A stretch of DNA of 64,000 bases from Lenzites betulinus (taxonomy: Eukaryota > Basidiomycota > Agaricomycetes > Polyporales > Polyporaceae): NCBI GenBank assembly GCA_022264855.1, contig JABYQU010000022.1, forward strand, positions 1 through 64,000, given 5' to 3'. The number at the start of each line of letters is the position of its first letter. Within the stretch, counting starts at the first letter, position 1. The notes beneath the pieces are model-generated. The model saw only the letters and a list, made by a program, of their open reading frames with translations. It did no database searches and had not been told where the DNA came from. Positions 1 through 8,900 of the stretch are shown one piece after another. The translations under genes were made by a program, and so were the position numbers.

Positions 1-736
1 ATCGTCCTCGTCTATCGCGCGTTTGCCAATGAAGATCGCTCCCTTACAAACGACGACTTCGTGGAGTTCGCTGAGCGCCTCATCCGCGCCTCCCTGGAGC
101 TTCATCCGCTCGAGCATGCCGATGACGAGCTCCGAGAGCTCTCCGGGTGGCTGCGTGTGAACCTTCCGAAGGTACGTCTCTGCTCATGCTGCCCATGAGC
201 TTGCTGCTTATCCATCTACACAGGAGGTATTCGACGACAATTTACAACAGCTTGAGTATGAGTTTGCTCCCGTCGCCCCGCCAAACTCTCAGGCACACAC
301 CGGTGTACTGGTGGATCCCGTCGTCGACCCCCGGCATACCCTCGCAGCCTCTCTGCATCTCATGTCGCTCGACGAGCGCATGAACGCGATCCTTTTGGAC
401 GGTACCTCTCCCTCGCTGGTCGCTCCCACCGTCGTGTCACGGTCAACCACTCAGCGCCTCCCTGACCTAGGAAACCCACCGACGCCAAGCACCCTCACCA
501 CGTATGCATTCGCAGAGCTGGCCGCGCGTACGGCGGCCCGTGCCAGCAACCGCCGTCATGGCAGTGCCAACCCCGTCGCCGCCACCGCCGCTGCCTTGGG
601 TGCCGGCGTGCATGGTGTTGCCGCCGCTGCCTCAGATGAGGAATCCGAGGAAGAGCTTCCTGATCTCGTTACTGTATCGGATTCGGAGAGTGAGGGACCG
701 GATGGCGTGCTTGCTGCAAGTGTGTGGAGAGTCTAG
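1..736 (+). CDS. 3' end of an unidentified protein gene (5' end outside window)
   Basis: An open frame runs from base 1 to a GT...AG intron at 175-226 (donor gtacgt, acceptor ctacacag) and continues in phase to a TAG at 734-736. The first part (about 58 residues) looks helical, rich in Glu, Leu and Arg. The second exon is Ala/Ser/Pro-rich and ends in an acidic stretch (DEESEEELPDL) followed by SDSESEG, a possible casein-kinase-2 type cluster. I recognise no family. The N-terminus is outside the window, so neither length nor function can be judged. The model rests on codon continuity across a good splice pair; the gene itself is likely, the function unknown. Confidence 0.55.
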
Positions 737-1540
737 GGTACTATTGGTTGTATAGTAGGCTGCATATCCGGTGATGCACTTATGTTACCACTTAGTACTG
801 TCTGTGCTTCTGTAGCCCAAGCTTATGAAATCTCCTTGTGTATGTCTGCTATGGCATTATATTTGTGTGATCCTTGTGCTACTTTGAGGTAATCAACCTG
901 ACCCGGATCAGCTACTTTGGGCTTGCCAGACCTGTACCCGGGATGAGCCGTGCACATGGATGACCCAGATCCGTTCAATCCGTACCCGCGGCTCCCGGCT
1001 CCGGATAAAGCGGCTCTATCCGCACACTGAGCCGGATCCGCTGACCAGCCTTAACCCGTTCTGAGCAAAGAGGCATGCGGTCGCTTGGCCAATTCCGCCG
1101 CTGCACGGGTATTCAAGTCAGCTTCCGTGATGTGGTCATACGGATACTAGGCTGGTGCGCCTACATGCAACCGGTGATCAGGGCAAGTTTGCCCAGGAGA
1201 GGGTATGTCGCGCCTGCGGTGGTAATAGACATGGTAGTGCAGCGTCAAGCCTTTGGAGTCTGTTCCAATAGTTAGAGGCTGTGAGAGAACACAAGGCTAA
1301 GAATACTACTGGATGTATGACACTATGTAGATTTGCGGGGACATAGTCGCAAGAGTCATTGGTCCTCCAGCTTCGAGTGCTCTTGCAGGTCAATGTGCTT
1401 ATGATGACGAAATTCTATCAGAGTGGGTATTTCAGTACCCACACATCACTGATCAAAAATATGAGTAATGGGCGACGAAATTCGAATATCTGACAGCGAC
1501 AAGCTGGGTTCTCAACACCGCAATGAAGCTGAGGGCATGC
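737..1540. other. Intergenic, with a GGATCC-rich stretch
   Basis: No convincing gene. Between about 900 and 1065 the words CCGGATC, GGATCCG and ATCCG recur in both orientations (for example near 903, 969, 980, 1000, 1015 and 1032), which suggests a degraded GC-rich repeat. The rest shows no coding signal on either strand. Confidence 0.4.
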
Positions 1541-2586
1541 CTAGGCGATCTTGCTTAACTTCAGGAACATCTGAGGCTGGGTGTTCATGTCGCCCGTCGT
1601 TGGGTATATCACCGCGGAGGAGTTCCAAGTGATTGGTCTTTCAGACCTCTCGAACCTGAACGCTGAAAGCAGGACCGAGAGGACGACCTCTGCGAAATCT
1701 TTGTGAGCAGTAGTCGTTCTCCACATGAACATTAGTCACTTACTCATCTCCAGCTGGGAGAACTTGAAACCGCTGAGTGGATGTTCAGCTACGATGCCAT
1801 TCATGCGGAGGCGAGAGACAAGTAACTCACATGCACGCTCTTCCACCGCCAGAAAACGTCATGCTGTAGTGACCGAATAGCAACGTCAGCGAAATGCTAC
1901 GTGGTTCTTTCCGTGGGCAACGCACAGGTTCGAATACACCCCTGGGATGCGGGCCTCATCGAGCACCTTCGGCAGCTCGCCCAGCCAGCACTCCGGCTTC
2001 CACTTGTATGCGTCGTCGCCCCAGACGGCCTTGTTTGTGTTGCATCCCCATGAGTGCAGAACGATCATGGTGTCTTTGGGGACCGCCACCTCGCTCATGG
2101 GAGAGCCGTCACAGGCTTGGATCGGTTTGAAGAGAGGGAGGGTCATGTCCTTTGCGGCTCTATTCAAGGAAGAGCGCAAGCGACGGTCGTTAGGACGGCA
2201 CGAGTATACGCACTTAGAGGAGTGGAAACGGGCTTACGCGCGTATGACAAACTGCACGGGCGGGTAGAGACGCATCGTCTCGCGGCACACAGCCTCCAAG
2301 TATGGGAGCTTCACGAGATCATCGTACGCTATGTCGTCGCCACCGCGCGCCTCGAGTATTTCCTGCCGGAGCCGCTCCTGCACCTCAGGCTTCTGAGCGA
2401 GCAAGTGCAGAATCCGAGAGAGCGCGTTGGACGTGGTATCCATGCCGCCGAGGATAAAGGTGCTAACAGGCGCTGCGATGAGAATTACGAGTGTCAAGCA
2501 ACGTGTGGGTGGTACTCACGACATCTGAGCAACAAGCTCCTCGTCGGTATGCTTCTCTCCCTCAGACGCGATCATGTTCGCTTTCA
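1541..2586 (-). pseudogene. Cytochrome P450, C-terminal half only (truncated by retrotransposon)
   Basis: Six exons on the minus strand (2586-2520, 2462-2238, 2159-1926, 1863-1831, 1772-1744, 1698-1541) join in phase to 248 codons including the stop. They hold the I-helix (GGMDTTS), the K-helix (ETMRLYPP), the KWKPE region and the heme-binding loop FSGGGRACIG with its cysteine ligand, ending in a TAG at 1541. A fungal P450 has about 500-550 residues, so roughly the first 290 are missing. An LTR begins 33 bases beyond the acceptor of the first visible exon, inside what was an intron, and no P450 N-terminal sequence appears before the next complete P450 at 8.9-10.9 kb. The remaining exons have no stops or frameshifts, so truncation looks recent. 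The sequence around the heme loop resembles microsomal P450s common in agaricomycetes; the exact CYP family is not assigned. It differs clearly from the neighbouring P450. Confidence 0.85.
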
Positions 2587-2618
2587 CTGTGCGGTGTTCG
2601 AAGTGAGAAGAAGCCCTT

Positions 2619-2974
2619 TGTTAGTAACTGCTACAACTGTTACAACCGTACGTGTCTCAGTAACAGTTGGTCACGCGTTACGTCTGGAAACAGTCACGGA
2701 CTCTGCCTCATGGTTACGGCGTGTTTCTGCTACGTGTTTCAGTACCTTGAGGTTACGGTGTGTTTCTGCTACGTGTTTCAGTACCTTATGGCTACGGTGT
2801 GTTTACCTGCAGGCTGTGCCTCATGGTTACAAGGTGTCTCTCATGTATATATACAAGTAGGAGAGCTGAGGAGAACCTCAGCTCGACCTGGTTATCTATC
2901 GCCCTTCGAACCTCCCCTCTGAACCTCGATCCCTCTGTGTGAAGTGTTTAAGTCCCTGTGCTGAAAGCCTAACA
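2619..2974 (+). repeat. 5' LTR of the gypsy element (356 bp)
   Basis: It starts TGTTAG and ends CTAACA, a perfect 6-bp inverted terminus with TG...CA ends. A TATA-like box (tatatata) lies near 2847. The U3 part contains a tandem duplication of about 39 bp (units near 2711-2749 and 2750-2788, the start of a third after that). The matching 3' LTR is not in the window, so the boundaries rest on the terminal inverted repeat. Confidence 0.75.
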
Positions 2975-3503
2975 AGCGAACCACTGGGCATCATCTTAAC
3001 ATAAGGTCGAGCTCTCCCTACCCGTCGATCTATCAGGATCCAGACAACCAGCCGAAGCCCGACGAACCCGAACCTGAATCTGAACCGCTGCTGAAGAGCG
3101 AGCGGTACCCCGACGAACCACCACGGAATCAGTCCCGAACGAATCAGAAGCCTGGACCTTTAACCCCAGCACCGGGTTAATATACCACGAAGGACACCTA
3201 GTCCACCCAGTAGGAAACAACCAGTGGAACTACGTCAACCAGGAATGAACAGAAGTAACCGTCGAAGAACTCAGAGCAGAGTACCCCAACTACGACGAAC
3301 GATACCATCGCTTCACTGGAAGAGAAGCCCCAAGACTAAGAGTCACTCCGAACCCGACCCCACTCGACCAGATTGCACAGGAAGCCCCTGTCCCAAGAGA
3401 ACCAGAACCTGAGAACTCAGAAAGCGAATCAGAGCAATCTCAGCATAGTTTTGACACCCCCACTCCACAAACCACCAGAGAACTTCCTGCACTGACAGGC
3501 GCA

Positions 3504-4472
3504 GTGGCCACCATCAACATCCACGAAGAACCACAACCCGGACCCAGAGACAACATGACTGACGAAGTCAAACTCAAGATGCCGCCGGCCTTCGACGGAA
3601 AGCGAGATGAGCTCAATGGATGGATCCAGAAATGCTCCCTCTACTTCAAATTCTATGAGACCAAATTCGACCATGACGACAAGAAGATAGCATTCGCTCT
3701 CATGCTGATGAACGAAGGGACGGCAGGACAATGGGCCAGTGACTTCATCACCCAAGCGGAAGGACGGAACCCCATTAACTACGGCACTTGGATTGGGTTC
3801 AAGGATGCGCTCAAAGCCTCGTTCCAAGACGTCGACATGGCCGCTAGCGCCAGAGTGTCACTACGGAACCTCCACCAGGGAAAGAAGACAGCGGAAGAAT
3901 ACATTCTCGAATTCAAGAATGTCATCAGTCGATGCGGGATTAACGAATTCAGCGTCATCGCCGACTTCTTCTACCAAGGGTTGAACAAACCTTTGAGAGA
4001 AAAGATATTCGCCCTGGCTACCATGCCAGCAGACGCCAATGCGCTCTATGCTCAAACAGCCCGACTTGAGCAACAATGGCGACTAGGCCAAGCCTACGAC
4101 AGGAACCCGGCAAAGAAGCCAACGTTCTTCCCGAAACGCTACTCGAACCACAAAGAGAAGGACCCTGACGCCATGGACGTAGACCGAATGACTACGGAAG
4201 AAAGAGACCGACACTACAAGGAAGGACGGTGCTTCACTTGTCATGAAATCGGACATCTCTCTCGGCACTGCCCTACTAGGAAGAACAAAGGGAAACAACC
4301 AGCACGCAAGATGCGAATGACCGAAACTGAAGAAGAAGCCGAAGAAGAGAGCGATCAAGATGAGAACACCCACACTGTCACGACAGCCAGAATTCGCACT
4401 GCGCTCAGGGGAGTCACCAACCCAGTCGAAAGGAACTCAATGGTAAAGAATATCTTGGAGGAGGGTTTTTGA
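3504..4472 (+). pseudogene. gag: Gag of the truncated gypsy element
   Basis: A 322-codon open frame. Residues about 20-200 match the retrotransposon Gag capsid fold (WASDFI, LRNLHQG, AEEYILEFKN). A single CCHC zinc knuckle (CFTCHEIGHLSRHC) lies near residue 245, followed by a basic stretch and an acidic tail. In the same frame the coding sequence extends upstream to about 3180 with a proline/glutamate-rich N-terminus, interrupted by TGA at 3246; the ATG at 3504 may therefore not be the original start. It would form the virus-like particle of the element. Listed as a pseudogene because the parent element is dead. Confidence 0.8.
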
Positions 4473-4525
4473 GAACGTGGTCCGAAGCAACGTCGAGACC
4501 ACGCACGCAGGTCCGTGCTGTAATT

Positions 4526-5962
4526 ATGGCTGACACCACTAAGCAATCTATGAGAATACCGCTGGCCATAATCACGAACCGAATCGTCGAAACCCAAGCC
4601 CTGATCGACACTGGAGCACAAGACTCCTTTATAGACTATTGATATGTCCTGGAGAAGAAACTGCCGATACAAACCCTCAAGACCCCCATTCGAGCCCTCA
4701 ATGCCAACGGAACCCCAAACAAACAAGGAACAATAAGAAACTGTTCAATCCTAGAAATTGAAGCTGGAGGACATCAACACCTTGTCCGCATGCTCGTCAC
4801 TTCTCTAGGAAAGGAGAAGATTATCCTAGGACTTCCTTGGCTGCAAAGGGTCAATGCCGAAATCGATTTCACTAGGGGCTCCCTTCACATCGACCCAGCC
4901 AAAGTCAACCTGCAACTCTCTGAACGCTTGCGACAACTCTGGTTCCCAGAACAGAACCACTTCACGGGACGAATCATGCGGAAGACAATCATAGAAGATG
5001 CTCCCGAGGACAAGGCGCACCACCAATTGGAAGAAAACAGCACAGCAGCACAGTCAGATCCTATGGAAACACTCTTCGCTGAACTACCGACACCGAATAA
5101 CGACCATCAAGAACAATGTGTTGACGACCTGATACTAGCATATCTGGACAAGACCATCGAACACCACGGGGACTACTTGAAGCCAGGAGACAAACTCATG
5201 ACAGAAGACCCCAACGAGGAAAAAGACCGACGAGTTCGTCCTCGCCCACGAATAGGACGCATCTACCGAGCACCCGAAGGAACAAGCTTCATCCACTCTA
5301 TGAATCTCTGGATACGGGCTAAAATCAACCCAGCCATGGCGCTTGCGCAACAGTCATCCGGAAACAATCAGAAGATCCTACCAGAGGCATACCAAGACTT
5401 TGCCTCAGTATTTGAGAAGAAAGCTGCGGAACGATTCCCATCCTCGAGACCCTGGGACCATGCCATTGAACTGAAACCAGACTTTGTACCTAAAGATTTC
5501 AAACCATATCGTCTGGCTCCACAAGAACAACGAGCAGCAGACGAGTTCATCGATGAAAACCTCAAGAAAGGCTACATCCGCGAGTCCAAATCCCCAATGG
5601 CATCACCACTGTTCTTTGTTGGAAAGAAAGACGGATCCCTACGCCCGTGCCAGGATTATCGCTACCTGAATGAAGGAACCATCAAGAATGCATATCCACT
5701 CCCGCTCGTAGCCGAATTAGTTGACAAACTACAGGGAGCCAAGATCTTTTCGAAACTGGACCTTCGGTCAGGATACAACAACGTGCGAATCAAGGACGGC
5801 GACCAATGGAAGGCGGCTTTCAAGACTCATCGAGGATTATTCAAACCCATGGTCATGTTCTTTGGGCTGTGCAACTCCCCAGGAACCTTCCAAGCAATGA
5901 TGAATGCTCTATTCAAAGACATGATCGACGAAGGACACTTGGAAGATTGTCAGCCAAATTAG
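4526..5962 (+). pseudogene. pol: Protease and partial reverse transcriptase of the gypsy element
   Basis: The frame opening at 4526 carries the aspartic protease motif LIDTGAQ, hits a TGA at 4640-4642, and reopens downstream in the same frame. The RT domain begins at about 5490 with the Ty3/gypsy pattern (PYRLAPQE, SPMASPLFFVGKKDGSLRPC, KLDLRSGYNN, MFFGLCNSPGTFQ). Gypsy RT should continue into the catalytic YxDD box a few residues after MNALFKDMIDEGH. Instead the sequence switches to unrelated DNA at about 5936 and stops at 5960-5962. No RNase H or integrase follows. Confidence 0.85.
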
Positions 5963-6352
5963 CAAAAAATAAGCCCCATGTATCAAGTGAGATGTCAGAA
6001 TTAAATGTGTCAAGGGATGGCAGGGGAATATGTATAGGGTCAAGAGGGTCAATGAAAGAGGCAACAAGGGATTCAGCAGGTGTCGCCTGAACATCTGTTA
6101 CAGACTGCTCAAACGATGATCCTAAAAGCACAATAGTAAGCAAGCTGTGAAACAAAATGCAAATGAAAACACACCAGTTAAGTTCAAAGGGCCAGCAGGT
6201 GCCTCCCATGGAAGGACTGTCTTGTTCTTTGGCATACCTGCAACTTGCGCTCTATAGGCACTAAAGACAGTGCCTGATGCATGCTGTACCCACCCGATAT
6301 TTACGAGTAGGGGCTTAAAATGACCGTGCATGTCACGGGCATTTGCACACAA
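5936..6352 (-). pseudogene. Fragment of an unknown, probably transposon-borne, gene
   Basis: On the minus strand an exon of about 60 codons (GWVQHASGTVFSAYR, then VLPWEAPAGPLNLTG) joins through a GT...TTTTAG intron to a second exon of at least 60 codons (SSFEQSVTDVQATPAESL) that runs into the broken reverse transcriptase at 5936. The stretch is richer in A/T and uses different codons from the surrounding genes, which fits a foreign or mobile origin. I recognise no domain. It is cut at the retroelement junction and its 5' end is not identified. Confidence 0.4.
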
Positions 6353-6854
6353 CGTTGGTGCACTTGTGCGAGAGGTATGTCGCTACATATGTTATGTTTT
6401 ATGTTGAAAAACACACCTTTGAGCGCACAGCTGCACACAGACATATATACATACCGGAGGGCTCTGAAATTTCCAGAGCGGGCGTATAACGTACTAATAA
6501 ATGTAAAAAGCAGTACGCGCCAGAAAGCGCCGCAGGTATATGCCCGGTATACAAGTTCTTGCGTGGGTAGGCAGGCTGCCAGGAGAGCAGTGCATAACAT
6601 CACTTCTACTGGTCCAATCCGGGCGCAAAGTAGCGCGTTTTAACGGGAATGTATAGTAGTATATGGGTATATATGCAGTACAGAATACTATGCAAGTAAT
6701 ATGAATACAGAGGTTACTATGTACTATGTACAGCAAGATCCCAGTATATAGTCAATACAAGCACTTGTATTGGTCCTATGCCTATACAAATACACACAGA
6801 TGTAGTCCTACATATAGGGAACAACTAGCAAAAAGAACGGAGTTAATAGGTGCA

Positions 6855-6886
6855 GGGGGAGGGGGGGAGGGGCCTCGGGGGGAGGG
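6855..6886 (+). repeat. G-run, predicted G-quadruplex
   Basis: G-tracts of five, seven, four, six and three bases are separated by single A residues or a short CCTC spacer within 32 bases. This meets the usual four-tract rule for a G-quadruplex on the plus strand. No gene start lies next to it. Confidence 0.6.
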
Positions 6887-7978
6887 TACCCTGGTACCTG
6901 GAGGGATACTTACTATATTGGGAGGCGTCGGGGCGGGAGAGCGCGCGTGCGCCACGCGTCGGCGCTGTTCCTGATGGTGTCGAGACACCTTCCGACACCG
7001 TGGGAGGGGGACGGCGGCAGAGGCGGGGGCGTTGCCGACGGCGGTGATGGATACTCAACGCCCGGCGGCAGTCGTTATCAGCGCGATGAGCTTATCTGTA
7101 TCAGAGATCATTATCTTGTCTATTATCTACTTGATCTATATCGCGCGCTGGAGGGACAAGACTTTAAAGCTGTAGCTATTGCATTTAACAGCAGTAATAC
7201 TGGCAGTGTAGAGGAACATGCAAAGCGAAGCTGCTTAGCTTGGCACATCGACTTGTGTGCCAAGCTAATCAGCTCGGGAAACTGTGATGATCAGGTGAGA
7301 CAGAGTCGGAGACAGCGGGGATGATGCCAGCGGGGAGCGAGCCTGGGACAGTGACGGGTGCACTGATGCCGGCAGAGGCGCGGGCATCTCTACGAAGCTT
7401 CCGGTGGTACTGGCTGTGACAGGACGCAGACGTCCGACCGACGCAGCAAGGGACGCAGACGTCGCAGTTGCTGGTGGCCTTCCCCTTGCACCCCACAGCA
7501 CCGGCTCTTGCACAGACGGCCTTGGGTGCTCGGGACATCTAAGATGATGATCAAGTGAGATAAGCATGTGATGATGAAAGATGAAGAAGGCGTACTCACA
7601 GTAGGTAGGCAAAGGACACTCGGGCTTAAGCCTATACAGAGCGCTGGATACCTACACCACGGGGAGGATTTAGATTAGCTCGAGAAACGGAAGATAACAC
7701 TGAGTCAGCGCACCTGAGAGCCGAAATCCACCTAAGCCCGCAGCAATCAACACCGAGGGTATGCGCGGGTAGTCTCTGATGCCCAACGTTGCCGAGTGTG
7801 AACCAGGTGGGCGGGGGCCGCAAGAGCACAAGTGAGAACAAGAATAGGAACAAAGCAGATGTGGCAGAGGAAGGAGTGGGCGACTCAGCGAGTGTGTGGG
7901 GTAGTCCGGTGGGCAGAGACGTCGAGCGGGCAGAGCTTATGAACGGCGTCGAGGAGGTGGTGGGCGTCGAGGAGAACG

Positions 7979-8130
7979 ACCATGGCCACGACCACGGCCA
8001 CGGCCACGGCTACAGGCGCTAGAACGGCCATGGCCACGCGCTAATTTGGCCACGATCAAAATTTTATCTCCGGAGATCTCCGGCCGTGGCCGTGGCCGCC
8101 CACAGAGCCGCCTATGGCCACGACCACGTA
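7979..8130. repeat. GGCCAC/GTGGCC palindromic low-complexity block
   Basis: The left arm has repeated GGCCAC units on the plus strand. The right arm has the complementary GTGGCC units and then reverts to GGCCAC. The centre holds the perfect palindrome CGGAGATCTCCG at about 8070-8081. The block can fold on itself. No target-site duplication was found. Confidence 0.5.
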
Positions 8131-8900
8131 GGCGACCCGGCGCAGAACCTAACGTTCCCGGGACACCGCGCATCGTTCAATTGCGAAAACCCGCCCCCCA
8201 CACACACAGCTATAGACGGATGCGATGATCACGTCAAAGTGCGCGTAGCACAGCGCTAGCTCGGGGAACGCCCTGCCAGGGTGACATGATCATGATCTCG
8301 CCATGCCAGAAAGGTGGATAGAGTTGAGAGAAGCCAAGATATCGAACGGAAACGTGTCGCCTCCACTGCCAGGGTCACTCCGATCCCGGAGGTGGTACCG
8401 GTTATTCTACACAGGGTGCATCGTCCGAAGTGTCGAGAAGTTCAAGAGCATCGAGCGCGACCTGCTTTGCCGAAGTTACTATTGATTATCACCTCTTAAC
8501 CCCCTTGGCGGTGCACCGGCTTGACAGAAGTTTTGAGCTCGAGGCTCGGCGAGAGTCCTAGGCCTGTTCGAGTCGGTGGATGTACTGACGAGCCGGTAAT
8601 ACGCACCACCCTGATCGTCCGCATTTGGAGGTTTGATAATGACACGCAGGGCTCGCTCGTGTATGTGGTATTACATACAACGGCGTGAAGACGATTACAA
8701 TATCTAAGGGTTGCAACAACAAACAACTGAGGGATAGCGAGGGGTCCAGGTACACACATGGATTTAGATGTCGTTCGACCGCACGAGCTCCTCCATGTGG
8801 GGGCTACGGGGAACAATACGGCACTCGAAGGGTTCGGGATGGCTGCGAAAATACATCACGACCTCAGAATCGAAGACAAAACTTGACAGATTCATAACAC

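Larger units (their letters stand above)
2619..5936 (+). mobile_element. Truncated Ty3/gypsy LTR retrotransposon
   Basis: The element reads left to right: an LTR, a leader, Gag with a zinc knuckle, an aspartic protease motif (LIDTGAQ) and the first part of reverse transcriptase. It stops at about 5936, before the YxDD catalytic box, so RNase H, integrase and the 3' LTR are absent. In-frame TGA stops at 3246 (upstream extension of Gag) and 4640 (right after the protease motif) show that the copy is dead. Gag is in frame 3 and Pol in frame 2, so a frameshift would be needed between them. It lies antisense to the P450 gene it interrupts. Domain order PR-RT in one polyprotein and the RT sequence (FxKLDLRSGYNN) indicate Ty3/gypsy rather than copia. 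Confidence 0.9.
6353..8900. other. Gene-poor composite of low-complexity and repeat-derived DNA
   Basis: AT-rich and (TA)n-like to about 6840, then a G-run, a GC-rich segment to 7070, and a GGCCAC-rich palindromic stretch at 7979-8130. A short minus-strand ORF (7538-7269) has a cysteine-rich pattern (C-x7-C, CDVC, CCV, then C and H) like the small zinc-binding segments seen in some agaricomycete transposon proteins; this is suggestive only. The missing N-terminal half of the truncated P450 is not here. No gene can be supported. Confidence 0.4.

Noticed and set aside
1921..1936. GGTTCGAAT-like T-arm motif suggesting a tRNA
   Set aside because: Lies within P450 coding/splice sequence; no acceptor stem or anticodon arm around it.
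2054..2860. Plus-strand ORF of 268 codons
   Set aside because: Antisense to the P450 exons and running into the LTR; no domain.
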